The notes beneath the pieces were generated by a model. It saw only the letters and a program-made list of their open reading frames with translations, was not told the DNA's origin and did no database searches. A DNA stretch of 64,000 nt from Bryobacteraceae bacterium (GTDB lineage Bacteria > Acidobacteriota > Terriglobia > Bryobacterales > Bryobacteraceae): assembly GCA_025056455.1 (NCBI GenBank), contig JANWVY010000001.1:505757-569756 (forward strand), given 5' to 3'. Below, in pieces: positions 18,569 to 28,234 of the stretch (positions are counted from its first letter, which is position 1; each line of letters starts with the position of its first letter). A program made the translations under genes and the position numbers.

Positions 18569-20443
18569 ATGAGACCCGCGGCCGTATTTTGGATCGTTTT
18601 GCTTGCGGCGCCAAGCGCGTGGACCGCTGATTCTTGGATCACCATCGACACGCCGATGAAGCCACCGGCCTGGGCTTTCCTCGAGCGCCAGTTGCTTCAG
18701 GCAAACTCAAAGGCCGCTGAGAAATTCGGGGCGAAATATCTCGACTCGCGCGGTTACTTGCTTCATACTCCGCGATGGGGCACGCTCGACGGGCCCGACG
18801 ACGCCATCGAAACCTTTTATAACTGGACCCTTTTGCACGCCTTGGGCGGGTCCGATACCGTGTTGACGCTCTTTAAAAAGGCGCTCGAGGGCCATTACAA
18901 GCAGTATGGCGAGCTGCGCACCAAGCTCACCAAGCTGGCCGAAAACGGCGCTTACTACAAGGAATTCATCACCCAATCAGACTGGTTTCACACGGGCGAA
19001 GGCATGCGCGGGTTGATGTTTCTCGGTCTTTCTGATCCCAACAACGCAACCTTCCGCCAGCGAATGCAGCGCTTTGCCGCTATGTACATGGGCGAAGATC
19101 CGGAGGCGCCAAACTATGACCCGCAAAACAAGGTCATTCGCAGTCTCTGGACCGGCAGCAAAGGTCCCATGTTGCATCAGGCCACGGTCTATGATTGGGT
19201 GGGGGATCCGGTCCCAGGCAGTTTTCATCTCCTGCACAACAAGGCTGGGCGAAGCAAACTTCTCGATCTCAAGACCTATTACCCAAAGATGCTTGCCCAT
19301 TGCAAAGATTACTTGGACAGCGTCGGCGATCACCCGCTGAACCTCGCCGCCACGCATCTGGCCCTCAACGCCTACATGACCACACACGACAGCAAGTATC
19401 GTGACTGGATCGTTGAATACGTGACGGCATGGAAGCAGCGTACAGAACAGTGCGGCGGGAACATCCCAACGAACGTTGGTTTGGATGGCAAGCCGGGCGG
19501 CGAATACAACGGGCAGTGGTGGAAGGGAACCTATGGTTGGAACTTTACGATTTATGACGGAGAAATCGAGGAGATCGCTCATCGCAATACTTTTGCCGCA
19601 GGTTCCTGGCCCGGCTTCGCCAACGCGCTCCTGGTAACCGGTGATCAAAGCTTTATCGCAACGCTCCGCCGCCAAATGGACAACATTTATGCCCAAAAGA
19701 GAATTGAAAACGGCAGGACGCTGCTACCGCAGATGTATGGTGATCCGCGGGGTTACCATCAAAATGGCTCTCCATCGTGGTATCACTACACGGCAAACCT
19801 GTTCACGGACCGTTTGCTTGAGATTTATTTCTGGTCCATGGACCGGAAAGATCTCGAACGCCTGCCGCAAAATGGCTTTCTCGGTTATCTCGAGGGGCGG
19901 GAACCTGATTTCCCCGAAAAAGCCCTCGCTGCCGATCTCGAAGCGGTACGCCGCACCCTGCGCCAAATGGATGCGGATACCACAACTGCGGATACGCGGC
20001 TAGCGGATTATCTTCAGGCGCTGAATCCCGTTCACACCCAGGCCTTAACCATGCTCACCTTGGGCGCGTATCTGGCGGGCAATATTTGGAGTTTGCATGC
20101 GCGCTTCCGTTACTTTGATCCCGAGCGGCGGCGCGCCGGACTGCCGGAAGACGTGGCGGCGCTGGTGGAAAAACTGAGCGCTGGAGCTGCTACCTTGACT
20201 CTTGTCAACCTAGACGCCACTGAAGCCCGTACAGTCGTGGTGCAGGCAGGGGGCTACGGCGAGCACCGCTTTGATTCGGTGAGCTGGAACGGAAAATCGA
20301 GGCAGATGGAAGGCCCCACGCTTTGGGTGCGATTAGAGCCAGGTGCCGGTTCGCGGCTGGAGTTCCAAATGACCCGATATGTTCACCAGCCTTCACTGGC
20401 CTACCCCTGGGATCGCGGCTGGTATCCCGGACCAGCCCGGTAA
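18569..20443 (+). CDS. Large secreted protein of unknown function
   Basis: The 624-residue product begins with a classical signal peptide (MRPAAVFWIVLLAAPSAWTA). The mature part is rich in aromatic residues and helices (ETFYNWTLLHALGG, HLALNAYMTTHDSKYRDWI, WWKGTYGWNFTIYDGE), a pattern seen in alpha/alpha-toroid glycan-active proteins, though no catalytic motif can be named. The last 80 residues look like a beta-sandwich (TLTLVNLDATEARTVVVQAGG). I chose ATG 18569 because the signal peptide starts there. It stands alone between a divergent enolase gene and a downstream Gfo/Idh gene on the same strand. A polysaccharide lyase or unsaturated glycoside hydrolase-like role is speculation. Confidence 0.7.
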   Translation: MRPAAVFWIVLLAAPSAWTADSWITIDTPMKPPAWAFLERQLLQANSKAAEKFGAKYLDSRGYLLHTPRWGTLDGPDDAIETFYNWTLLHALGGSDTVLTLFKKALEGHYKQYGELRTKLTKLAENGAYYKEFITQSDWFHTGEGMRGLMFLGLSDPNNATFRQRMQRFAAMYMGEDPEAPNYDPQNKVIRSLWTGSKGPMLHQATVYDWVGDPVPGSFHLLHNKAGRSKLLDLKTYYPKMLAHCKDYLDSVGDHPLNLAATHLALNAYMTTHDSKYRDWIVEYVTAWKQRTEQCGGNIPTNVGLDGKPGGEYNGQWWKGTYGWNFTIYDGEIEEIAHRNTFAAGSWPGFANALLVTGDQSFIATLRRQMDNIYAQKRIENGRTLLPQMYGDPRGYHQNGSPSWYHYTANLFTDRLLEIYFWSMDRKDLERLPQNGFLGYLEGREPDFPEKALAADLEAVRRTLRQMDADTTTADTRLADYLQALNPVHTQALTMLTLGAYLAGNIWSLHARFRYFDPERRRAGLPEDVAALVEKLSAGAATLTLVNLDATEARTVVVQAGGYGEHRFDSVSWNGKSRQMEGPTLWVRLEPGAGSRLEFQMTRYVHQPSLAYPWDRGWYPGPAR

Positions 20444-20661
20444 CCTGCCAGAGAGCCTCAAAGCAACGTCGCGTCTTGGAACCTAGTTGAAGTCGACACA
20501 GACCGTGGTCGAGCAACGGGCAGCTGAACTCGACCCTCAGGTTTGTTATCATTCGCTAGCACAATGGTGGGAGCCAGAGAAGTTTTAGAACGGCGGAGTA
20601 GCTGCCTGCCAGAGCAGTCGGCGTCATCTCTGGCGCGATCACCGAACGGTGAGGATCAAAG

Positions 20662-22233
20662 ATGAGCATTTCGCGAAGATACTTCTTTTTTGGTTCGTTA
20701 CTGGCGGGAGCCATCCCTTCAGGCGGATTCGGTAGCGCCGCAAGTTTAAAACTTGCAGGTTATAAATCCCCGAACGAAAAACTCAACTTCGCCGCCATCG
20801 GCGCTGGGGGCCAGGGCGCAGTCAACCTGGCCGCAGCTGCGCCCACTGAAAACATCGTGGCCTTGTGCGACGTTGATGATCGCCGTGCTGCCCCGACCTA
20901 TGAGCGATATCCCAATGCCACCCGTTACCGCGACTTCCGTCAGATGCTCGACAAGGAAGCGCGTAACATTGACGCGGTCATTATCGCCACGCCGGACCAT
21001 ATGCACGGCATCACAGCCATGTGGTGCATGGAGCGGGGGAAACATGTCTACGTGCAGAAGCCACTGGTGCGCACCATTTGGGAAGCGCGCCAACTGCGCG
21101 AGGCGGCAGCAAAATACCGGGTCGCCACCCAAATGGGAAATCAAGGCTACTCTAACGAAGGCACACGGCAATGTGCGGAGATTATTTGGAGCGGCGAGAT
21201 TGGCCAAGTCACGGAAGTGCACGCCTGGACGGACCGACCGCTCTGGCCGCAGGGCTTGACCGAAATTCCCAAAGAAGATCCAGTGCCGAGCACGCTCGAT
21301 TGGGACCTCTGGCTTGGCATCGCCGAGAAACGTCCCTATACGGCGGGCGGCAAAACAGAGCCAGACCGCTGGGGAGGGTTCTTCTATCAACCCTTCAACT
21401 GGCGCGGCTTTTATGATTTCGGCTGCGGCGCACTCGGCGACATGGCCTGTCACATTCTGGGCGCTCCCAACTTAGCCTTACACCTCTCTAAGCGAAGAAT
21501 TACTGGCGTGGAGTGCCTGAAGAAAGAAGGCACCAGTTCCTTCATGTTCCCGAAGGCCTCGGTCATCCGCTTTGACTTTGGTCCGTATGGTGACATGCCC
21601 CCGGTGAAAGTTTTCTGGTACGACGGCCTCAAACAGAATCCTACAATTCCCGGCGTACCTGCGGAGGAATGGCTCGGCGATCCCCCGATGCTCGCACCCT
21701 CTGAGCCTGGCGGCTCATCCGGAGCTGGCGGCGGAAGACGTGGACCGGGGGGCCGCGGCATGCAGCCCAGCGAAGGCGGCTTTGAATTCCGTTCCCCAGG
21801 CCGTGTATTTCAGTGGGAACAATTCCAGGCCCTTCGAGCCCCTGGAGCGCAACTCCGCTTTCCCACTCCCAATGGGAGCGTTTTTCTCGGCGAGAAAGGG
21901 ATCTTAACGACTGGTACTTATGGCGAAGTTACTCGCCTTTTACCAGTCGAAAAGATGAAAGACTTTAAAATGCCCCCGCCTTTACTCACTCGATCGCCTG
22001 GACATATGCGCGACTTCATCCGAGCTTGCAAAGGCGGAGAGCCAGCTTGCTCGAACTTTGATGTCGCCGCACCCTTCACCGAATGGATGCTCCTAGGCGT
22101 AATTGCTCTGCGCTACGAAGGCAAGCTCGAGTATGATCCCGAAAAAATGAGAATTACCAATCATTCAGAGGCCAATAAATTGATCCGTCCAACAATTCGG
22201 AAGGGATGGGATTTCCACGCGATCAAACTCTAA
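20662..22233 (+). CDS. Tat-exported Gfo/Idh/MocA oxidoreductase with Gly-rich insert
   Basis: This 523-residue Gfo/Idh/MocA-type dehydrogenase has a Tat-like leader (SRRYFFFGSLLAG). The Rossmann start is LNFAAIGAGGQGAVNLAA, and the catalytic lysine region reads VYVQKPLVRTIWEA (family form EKP; here QKP). It is longer than the usual 350-450 residues because of a disordered Gly/Arg insert at about residues 350-373 (GGSSGAGGGRRGPGGRGM). A GAGG-type ribosome site lies about 8 bases before ATG. Such secreted family members are common in Acidobacteriota and Planctomycetota and probably oxidise sugars or act as sugar hydrolases with NAD bound before export. The substrate is unknown. Confidence 0.88.
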   Translation: MSISRRYFFFGSLLAGAIPSGGFGSAASLKLAGYKSPNEKLNFAAIGAGGQGAVNLAAAAPTENIVALCDVDDRRAAPTYERYPNATRYRDFRQMLDKEARNIDAVIIATPDHMHGITAMWCMERGKHVYVQKPLVRTIWEARQLREAAAKYRVATQMGNQGYSNEGTRQCAEIIWSGEIGQVTEVHAWTDRPLWPQGLTEIPKEDPVPSTLDWDLWLGIAEKRPYTAGGKTEPDRWGGFFYQPFNWRGFYDFGCGALGDMACHILGAPNLALHLSKRRITGVECLKKEGTSSFMFPKASVIRFDFGPYGDMPPVKVFWYDGLKQNPTIPGVPAEEWLGDPPMLAPSEPGGSSGAGGGRRGPGGRGMQPSEGGFEFRSPGRVFQWEQFQALRAPGAQLRFPTPNGSVFLGEKGILTTGTYGEVTRLLPVEKMKDFKMPPPLLTRSPGHMRDFIRACKGGEPACSNFDVAAPFTEWMLLGVIALRYEGKLEYDPEKMRITNHSEANKLIRPTIRKGWDFHAIKL

Positions 22234-22272
22234 TTCCTAAGTTACTCACTAAATCGCCCGAGCGCGTCACCA

Positions 22273-22301
22273 AGTCCACTTATTTTTAAAAAAAGTGGGC
22301 T
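22273..22301. terminator. Hairpin between convergent genes
   Basis: A 9-base stem AGTCCACTT/AAGTGGGCT (one G-T pair) with an A/T-rich 11-base loop sits in the 69-base gap between the Gfo/Idh stop and the response regulator stop. It lacks a T-run after the stem, but position and symmetry suggest a bidirectional terminator. Confidence 0.45.
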
Positions 22302-22302
22302 G

Positions 22303-22968
22303 TTAGCAAATCTTATGCTCGATTGCGTAACGGATAATTTGCGCTGTTGTTCGCAAATTCAATTTTTGTAAAACACGCGTCCGGTATGTCGATACGGTCT
22401 TGATACTGAGGTTGAGCTGCGTAGCGATTTCCGTGGGCGACATGCCCGTGCCTAACATTCTCAAAATCTGATACTCGCGTTCCGAGAGCAGTGTTTGCGC
22501 ACGATCCTCGTGGCGGATTTCAATCGACTCGGCCAGTCGCTCGGCAAGCGCCTCGCTAATATAACGCCGCCCAGCCAGGATGCGCTTGACCGCTCGCAAG
22601 AGCTCGTGCGGAGGCTGATCTTTCGTAAGATACCCCTGGGCGCCGAGCCGCAGCGCTTCAAAGCCCATCTCCTCCTCTGGATGCGAAGTATAAACGAGGA
22701 CGGACGTTTTGGGGCGAGCCATCCGCAACTCCTGCACAAGCTGCAAAGCTACCAATCCGCCCGGTCCCGGCTCAAAGATCACCAAGTCCCAGGCACTCTC
22801 GCTCAGTTGCGGCAAAAGCTCCTTCACCTCGGTGATCCGGCCGAGCTCGATCGGGCCTAGCTCCTCGGCGCTAGCCGCCTGTAAAGCCAGTTCAGCTTGA
22901 TTGGATGCGTCAACCACAAGGATCTTGTTGACTTTCCGTGCTTGCTGCTCGCCCCCTACCAAATCCAT
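22303..22968 (-). CDS. LuxR/NarL-type response regulator with Glu at phosphoacceptor site
   Basis: This 221-residue protein has a receiver-like domain (about 15-130) and a C-terminal LuxR-type helix-turn-helix (about 160-221; LSEREYQILRMLGTGMSPTE, then TQLNLSIKTVSTYRTRV). In the receiver, the residue aligned with the phosphorylated Asp is Glu66 (WDLVIFEPGPGG), and the N-terminal acidic pair is reduced to D20-A21. The conserved Thr94 (VYTS) and Lys116 (LTKD) remain. A Glu there often mimics the phosphorylated form, so the protein may be permanently active or controlled otherwise. A strong ribosome site GGAGG lies 6 bases before ATG 22968. No partner kinase is adjacent. Targets are unknown. Confidence 0.88.
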   Translation of the reverse strand: MDLVGGEQQARKVNKILVVDASNQAELALQAASAEELGPIELGRITEVKELLPQLSESAWDLVIFEPGPGGLVALQLVQELRMARPKTSVLVYTSHPEEEMGFEALRLGAQGYLTKDQPPHELLRAVKRILAGRRYISEALAERLAESIEIRHEDRAQTLLSEREYQILRMLGTGMSPTEIATQLNLSIKTVSTYRTRVLQKLNLRTTAQIIRYAIEHKIC

Positions 22969-23418
22969 GACGCCTCCGCGCCAGGGGCACCATGCACGGC
23001 GGAATGCTTGCCGACAGCAACGACGGTCAAAGAATCATGATCAGGCTTGTTGGATAGGACAAAAGGACAGTTCGAAGACGGCTTAAAAAACTCGATCGGG
23101 TTTCGCACTGGTAACACTTACACTCCTAGGGGCTATCCTAGCGCCCAAGAAAACTGAGTCGGGCAGTCGTGTCCCCGCTCACACTAAGCGCCGCCAGCTT
23201 CTGTAGCTGCTCAACTACTTGAGCATCAGTTGTAGCTTTTTTCCATTGTTGACATATTAGGCAGCCTCTTTTCAAGAGTCTGAAAAAGAAATTAGATAAA
23301 GAGAGACTATTCCTACAGGGCGGCTTTTCTCAGTTACTCCCACCCGCAGGACTTGAAAAATTCGGTTGGGCTTTATTTGCGAAAAACAAGTTCGGCGTAT
23401 CTTGCCAGAGCGACTGTC
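22969..23418. other. 450-base intergenic region without a recognisable gene
   Basis: No coding frame with a ribosome site and family-like sequence was found. It holds the leader of the response regulator on the minus strand, a perfect 7-base hairpin TGCTCAA-CTAC-TTGAGCA at 23208-23225 followed 11 bases later by a T-run on the plus strand, and a smaller CTAGG/CCTAG hairpin near 23130-23146. A TTGACA at about 23249 has no good -10 partner. A small RNA is possible but unproven. Confidence 0.4.
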
Positions 23419-24396
23419 TCAGAGGTTCTGCTTGTTCTGCTGGTTTGAAAGCCGTAGCTGATCGATGCGGTCAACTTCCTCGAGCGATAAGCGAAAGTCA
23501 AGCGCTCCGATCACGCCATCGACTTGCGCCGCACTCCGGACACCAACAATCGCGCCAGTCACTTCGGGTCTACGCAAACACCAGGCAATGGCGACCTCAC
23601 CAGGCGTGCGGCCGTGAGCCTTACCGATACTGCGTAACGTTTCTACGAGCGCGAGGTTTCGACTTAGGTTTGGCTCTTGAAAAGCGGGGTTTCTGCGACG
23701 CCAATCCTCAGCGGGTAGGCTGGCGATTCGCTCGCGGGTCATCGCGCCGGAAAGTAGCCCCGCCTTCATCGGCGAATACACGATGACCCCGATTTGGTGC
23801 TCCGCAGCATAGGGCAAAATTTCCTCTTGCGCCTCGGGCGAGACGATCGAATAGGGCGGCTGCAGGGAGGTGATGGGCGCAATGACGGCAGCGCGCCTCA
23901 TCTGGGCGACGTTGAAGTTGGATACGCCGATCCAACGGACTTTCCCTTCCTTTTGGAGAGCAGCGAGCGTCGCCCAGCCTTCTTCTAGCTCTTCGTCCGG
24001 CTCAGGCCAGTGAATTTGGTAAAGATCAATACAGTCCGTCTTCAAGCGGCGAAGACTGGCCTCACACTCTTGGCGGATGCTCCAAGCTTTCAGGCGCTTC
24101 CCGATTTCGCCCTTTTCATTCCAAACTCGCCCGCACTTGGTGAAGACGTACGGGCGGGGCCGGATGCCTTCAAGCGCACGCGCGACAACTTCCTCAGAGT
24201 GTCCGAGGCCATAGACGGCAGCTGTATCAATCCAGTTGATTCCGTGTTCGAGACCGCGGCGGATTGCCGCAATCGAATCCTGGTCGTCCTGAGGACCCCA
24301 GGAGAACGCCCACCCCGGGCCACCCATCGCCCAGGCGCCTATCCCAATTGGGGTGATTTCAAGATCAGAGTTACCAAGTCTCCGGGTTTGAACCAT
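23419..24396 (-). CDS. Aldo/keto reductase
   Basis: This 325-residue NADPH-dependent aldo/keto reductase has the full catalytic tetrad: Asp and Tyr in IDTAAVYGLGHSEE, Lys in YVFTKCGRV and His in YQIHWPEPDE. The TIM barrel continues with GVSNFNVAQM and QPPYSIVSPEAQ. The NADP-binding end reads AIVGVRSAAQVD. It is cytoplasmic, with no leader. It starts 6 bases after the stop of the upstream cupin gene, so the two form an operon. Family members reduce sugar aldehydes or ketones; the substrate here cannot be told. Confidence 0.93.
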   Translation of the reverse strand: MVQTRRLGNSDLEITPIGIGAWAMGGPGWAFSWGPQDDQDSIAAIRRGLEHGINWIDTAAVYGLGHSEEVVARALEGIRPRPYVFTKCGRVWNEKGEIGKRLKAWSIRQECEASLRRLKTDCIDLYQIHWPEPDEELEEGWATLAALQKEGKVRWIGVSNFNVAQMRRAAVIAPITSLQPPYSIVSPEAQEEILPYAAEHQIGVIVYSPMKAGLLSGAMTRERIASLPAEDWRRRNPAFQEPNLSRNLALVETLRSIGKAHGRTPGEVAIAWCLRRPEVTGAIVGVRSAAQVDGVIGALDFRLSLEEVDRIDQLRLSNQQNKQNL

Positions 24397-24402
24397 GGGA
24401 AA

Positions 24403-24813
24403 TTACGCTTGCCATTTATAAAAATAAAAAAGAAGTGGTGTTTTTCCGGTATTCACGATGCCATGCGATTTATTTGCAGCACAATACATCATGGCCCCTG
24501 GTCCTACCTTTGTCACCTTACCTTCCAAAATAATTTCTCCCGTACCTTCGGTAACGACAAGAAACTCCTCTTCCGGATGGGTGTGCGGCGGATGCGGCGA
24601 CATGCCAGGTTTCAGCCGTAAGCTTCCCGCAGTCATCGAACGAATTTGATCCGTGGATCCTTCAAAATAAATTCGTAACTCACCAAATTTTTCCTGAGTG
24701 AATTTAGCCTCAGACTGGCTGAGAGTCAAGTTTGGAATGGGCTTTTTATTTCCTGCGAAAACTAAGAGGGGCATCGCAGGTAAAGACTGAAGAAATCGGC
24801 GGCGTTGAGACAT
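24403..24813 (-). CDS. Secreted small cupin protein
   Basis: This 136-residue cupin has a Tat-like leader (SQRRRFLQSLPAMPLLVFAG). The metal-binding cupin motif is well preserved: HPPHTHPEEEFLVVTEGTGE, then PGAMMYCAANKSHGIVNTG carrying the last histidine. I chose ATG 24813 because an in-frame ATG at 24837 lies upstream of a likely -10 box (TACAAT at 24825-24830) and would put nine residues before the leader. It is probably periplasmic and metal-dependent, for example an isomerase or a dioxygenase-like protein. It is co-transcribed with the aldo/keto reductase downstream. Confidence 0.82.
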   Translation of the reverse strand: MSQRRRFLQSLPAMPLLVFAGNKKPIPNLTLSQSEAKFTQEKFGELRIYFEGSTDQIRSMTAGSLRLKPGMSPHPPHTHPEEEFLVVTEGTGEIILEGKVTKVGPGAMMYCAANKSHGIVNTGKTPLLFYFYKWQA

Positions 24814-24824
24814 AACTTTAAGAG

Positions 24825-24830
24825 ATTGTA
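24825..24830 (-). promoter_or_regulatory. Candidate -10 box for the cupin operon
   Basis: TACAAT on the minus strand lies 11 bases before the chosen cupin ATG, leaving room for a leader of only a few bases. Confidence 0.35.
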
Positions 24831-24956
24831 CCAGCAACGCCGTTTCGGGCCTGTATCGCTTTGGCGGACATTCCCAGCATTTTTACAAGGCCAATCACGC
24901 GCTGCGAGCCACGCACGACATCTCTGGCTGGCTAGCGTAAAATGTGGGCGAGGCAC

Positions 24957-26906
24957 ATGAGAAGATTCATCCTACTTCTGTGCGTGCTGCCCCGCTTGCT
25001 GACCGCCGCGATCGACTTTGAAAAATCTGTCTATCCGGTTTTTGAGAAGGCAGGTTGCGCAAATTGTCATAAAGAAAACGGAGTAGCCTCACCCACTCGC
25101 TTACGGTTCCCGGAACAGAAACTCTCTTCTGCCGAACTTTTAGAATTTGGCAACTCGCTTTCCGTCCTGGTCGATCGAAGCAATCCCTCAAACTCGCTAC
25201 TGCTGACCAAGCCAACGGCGCGCCTGCCCCACGCTGGCGGCAAACGCATCTTCGCGGGCAGCCCAGAGGAGGCGGCGCTTCGAGCCTGGGTGGAGCATCT
25301 GGCAGCCTCTCCTCTGCCCCAACCGGGACGCGTACCGAAGGTGGCAGCACACGGCGCTGTGGGACCCGTACTGCGCCGGCTCACTCACGCGCAGTACAAC
25401 AACACGATTCGCGATTTGCTTGGCGACAATTCGAGGCTGGCCGATCAGTTCCCACCCGAGGATTTTGTCAATGGCTTCCGCAATCAGTACCAGGCGCAGA
25501 ACACTTCCCCCATGCTCGCCGAAGCCTACAGCGCCGCTGCCGAAAAGCTAGCCGGCCGTCTCTTTGTGGGCGGCGATCTGCGAGGCATTGTTCCGTGTAA
25601 GCAGAGAAGCTTCGACGACGCAGCCTGCCGGCAGCGTTTTGTACGGGAGTTCGGTCGGCGGGCCTTCCGTCGCCCTCTCCAGGCTGCCGAGCTCGAGCGT
25701 TATGACAAATTGTTTCAAATCGAAGCCAGGAAACGAAAACAGTTTTACGACGGCGCGCAGGTAGTGGTTGAGGTGATGCTGCAATCGCCCAATTTTCTCA
25801 TGCGCACGGAAAATGGCGCCGATCCTTCCCTGCGTCCCTATGAGATCGCATCCAAGCTTTCTTATTTCATCTGGAACAGCATGCCGGATGAGACTTTACT
25901 CGAGGCCGCAAGTCGCGGTGAGTTGAATCATCGCGAGGGTGTCGAGGCGCAGGCGCGCCGCCTGCTGCAATCGCCCAAAGCCCGGGAAAGCGTCAACACT
26001 TTTGTCGAAGAGTGGCTTCGCTTTGACCGGCTGCTCGGCGCAGTGCGGGACCGCCGGATTTATCCGCAATTTAATCTCGAGCTCACCACCGCCATGATGG
26101 AAGAAACCCGCCGCCTGGTCGCTGATTTAGTTTGGAACAAGCGGAATTTTATGGAGTTCTTCTCCGCGCCTTATAGCTTTGTCAACACCGATCTAGCGCG
26201 GCTATACGGGTTGCCGGCGCCCAAAAATGAGTACGATCGCATGTTGCTGCCTCCAGCGACAGGGCGAGGGGGCATCCTTGGCCAGGCAAGCTTCCTCACC
26301 ATGACCAGCAAGCCGGCGGAAACCTCTCCCACAGCGCGCGGGCTGTTCATCCGCGAGCAGTTTCTTTGTCAGGAAGTGCCTCAACCCCCACCGGGCGTAA
26401 ACGCCAACCTGCCCACGCTCACCAAAGACCGGCCGATGACCCAGCGCGAACGCCTCGCCATCCACTTAAACAATGAGAGTTGCGCAAGCTGCCATTCTCT
26501 TATCGATCCCATCGGGCTGGGCCTCGAAAAATTCGACGCGATTGGGGGCTACCGGGAAAAACTCACGCTCACCATTTTCCCGGGCAGGGGTGAACGTGAC
26601 GAAGAGCCCAAGACGGTGGAACTAGACCTGGACACGCGCGGCTATGTCGCGGGGCTGCAGAATTCTAACTTCTCTTCCCCGATAGAACTTGGTAAGATTT
26701 TGGCAGCGGAGCCTACTTGCCAGCGATGTGTCGTTAAACAGGTGTTCCGATACATGGCTGGACGGCACGAAACGCTTGCGGACCGGGAAGTTCTGGAGAA
26801 GTCTTTCGAGGACTTCCGTCGATCTGGGTTTCAGTTTCAAGAATTGATCGTGGCTTTAGCCAAATATTCGAGTTTCGCCGACGGAGCTTTCGCATGGCGT
26901 CAATAA
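24957..26906 (+). CDS. PSCyt1/DUF1592 secreted cytochrome-like protein
   Basis: The 649-residue product has a signal peptide ([18 protein letters not shown]) and then a cytochrome c-like PSCyt1 domain with CANCH near residue 34. It continues with the DUF1587, DUF1595, DUF1592, DUF1588 and DUF1585 series typical of Planctomycetota and Acidobacteriota ([33 protein letters not shown]; a second CASCH with [18 protein letters not shown]). ATG 24957 is preferred over ATG 24942, which is overlapped by a TAAAAT box. A DUF1552 gene overlaps its end by 13 bases, the usual partner. It is periplasmic or exported; the biochemical role of this gene set is unknown. Confidence 0.9.
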   Translation: MRRFILLLCVLPRLLTAAIDFEKSVYPVFEKAGCANCHKENGVASPTRLRFPEQKLSSAELLEFGNSLSVLVDRSNPSNSLLLTKPTARLPHAGGKRIFAGSPEEAALRAWVEHLAASPLPQPGRVPKVAAHGAVGPVLRRLTHAQYNNTIRDLLGDNSRLADQFPPEDFVNGFRNQYQAQNTSPMLAEAYSAAAEKLAGRLFVGGDLRGIVPCKQRSFDDAACRQRFVREFGRRAFRRPLQAAELERYDKLFQIEARKRKQFYDGAQVVVEVMLQSPNFLMRTENGADPSLRPYEIASKLSYFIWNSMPDETLLEAASRGELNHREGVEAQARRLLQSPKARESVNTFVEEWLRFDRLLGAVRDRRIYPQFNLELTTAMMEETRRLVADLVWNKRNFMEFFSAPYSFVNTDLARLYGLPAPKNEYDRMLLPPATGRGGILGQASFLTMTSKPAETSPTARGLFIREQFLCQEVPQPPPGVNANLPTLTKDRPMTQRERLAIHLNNESCASCHSLIDPIGLGLEKFDAIGGYREKLTLTIFPGRGERDEEPKTVELDLDTRGYVAGLQNSNFSSPIELGKILAAEPTCQRCVVKQVFRYMAGRHETLADREVLEKSFEDFRRSGFQFQELIVALAKYSSFADGAFAWRQ

Positions 26907-28234
26907 TCACGAAACAGCGCGCTCTATCCCGGCGCATTTTTCTGCGCGGCCTCACTCAAATGGGGTCCGCAGCGGTTGTGGGACTGCCCCCACTCGCGGC
27001 CATGTTCAACTCCCATGGCACAGCGTATGCTGCTTCTGCCAAAGAAGTTTCGCAAACACCCCCGACGCGCTTCGTGCTCTGGTTCAATGGCAATGGCATC
27101 CCAGAGCGATATTGGATTCCCACGGAAACCGGTTCCCAGTGGGTCATGACCCCGTGCCTGTCTCCGCTAGCGCCTTTTCGGAATGAGATTCATGTCATCA
27201 CCGGCCTGGACAACCCAGCCGCCCGTCTTCCTGGGCCGGGCAATGATCACCACCGCTCGATGAGTGCGCTGATGACCGGCACGCAATACACTGGGCGGGG
27301 AGCTGGGGGGCCTTCGATTGACCAGATGATTGCGGCCAAGCTAGGAGGCGATTCGCGGTTCCGCTCGCTTCAATTTGGCGTCTCCCAGGAGTCGTTTGGG
27401 GAAAGCATTCAGCGGAACATGAGCTGGGCAGGCTATGATCGCGCTCTTCCCCCTGAGATGTTGCCGCATAAGATGTTTGACCGTCTGTTTGGCGGCCGCG
27501 ATCTCGGCTGGGTCAACCGAAAGAAGAGCGTGCTCGACGCTGTGCTGGAGGATGCCGCCTCCCTGCGCAAGGCGCTGGGTCAAGAAGACAAACTGCGTTT
27601 GGAAGAGCATTTGGCCGCCGTACGTGACGTGGAGCGGGCCATCGCGAGCCTGCCGCCAGAGTATCGCCGACTCGATCCGCCCGAACTGGATGGCGATATG
27701 AAGGACTGGCCACGGATTGCGAAGCTGCAAAGCGAACTGCTCGTGCATGCATTCGCTTCGGGACAAACGCGGGTCGCTTCTTACATGTTGACGAAGTGTC
27801 AGGGGCTCGCGCGCTTTCCATGGCTTGGCTACACCGCGGCTCGCCATCACGACTACACGCATCGCGATGGGAAAGCGCCAGGAGCGGATGGTCCCGATGG
27901 CCAGCGCATCATGCGTGACATCTGCCGCTGGCACGTGGAAGAATTCGCTTGGCTCATTGGCCGCTTAAAGGCCACGCCCGAAGGGTCGGGAACCCTCCTC
28001 GACTCGACGCTGCTTCTTTTTGTTCATGAACATGCCGAAGCAAACGATCACAAAAACAATGGTCTTTCGGTAATTCTTGCCGGGTGTGCTGGCAAGCTCC
28101 TAACCGGTCTCCACACCCGAACCACGGGCACCATCGGGGATCTCTATCTGGCGGTTGCGAATAAGGCCCTGGGTGCTGGTTTGAACAGTTTCCCGACGGC
28201 CAGCCGTGAATTGAGCGGAATTTTCCGTTCCTAA
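26894..28234 (+). CDS. DUF1552 secreted protein
   Basis: This 446-residue DUF1552 protein has a Tat leader ([19 protein letters not shown]). The family pattern is visible in [27 protein letters not shown], and [15 protein letters not shown]. It starts inside the end of the DUF1592 gene (13-base overlap), so both are made together. DUF1552 proteins resemble DUF1501 (alkaline-phosphatase-like fold) and are always found beside PSCyt1/DUF1592 proteins. No experimentally known function applies. It converges on the next gene, with the two stops overlapping by 4 bases. Confidence 0.9.
   Translation: MASIITKQRALSRRIFLRGLTQMGSAAVVGLPPLAAMFNSHGTAYAASAKEVSQTPPTRFVLWFNGNGIPERYWIPTETGSQWVMTPCLSPLAPFRNEIHVITGLDNPAARLPGPGNDHHRSMSALMTGTQYTGRGAGGPSIDQMIAAKLGGDSRFRSLQFGVSQESFGESIQRNMSWAGYDRALPPEMLPHKMFDRLFGGRDLGWVNRKKSVLDAVLEDAASLRKALGQEDKLRLEEHLAAVRDVERAIASLPPEYRRLDPPELDGDMKDWPRIAKLQSELLVHAFASGQTRVASYMLTKCQGLARFPWLGYTAARHHDYTHRDGKAPGADGPDGQRIMRDICRWHVEEFAWLIGRLKATPEGSGTLLDSTLLLFVHEHAEANDHKNNGLSVILAGCAGKLLTGLHTRTTGTIGDLYLAVANKALGAGLNSFPTASRELSGIFRS

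Noticed and set aside
18977-19696. Open frame of 239 codons on the minus strand
   Set aside because: Antisense to the secreted 624-residue protein with a clear signal peptide; the minus frame shows no domain pattern.
20746-21453. Open frame of 235 codons on the minus strand
   Set aside because: Antisense to the Gfo/Idh gene, whose motifs are unambiguous.
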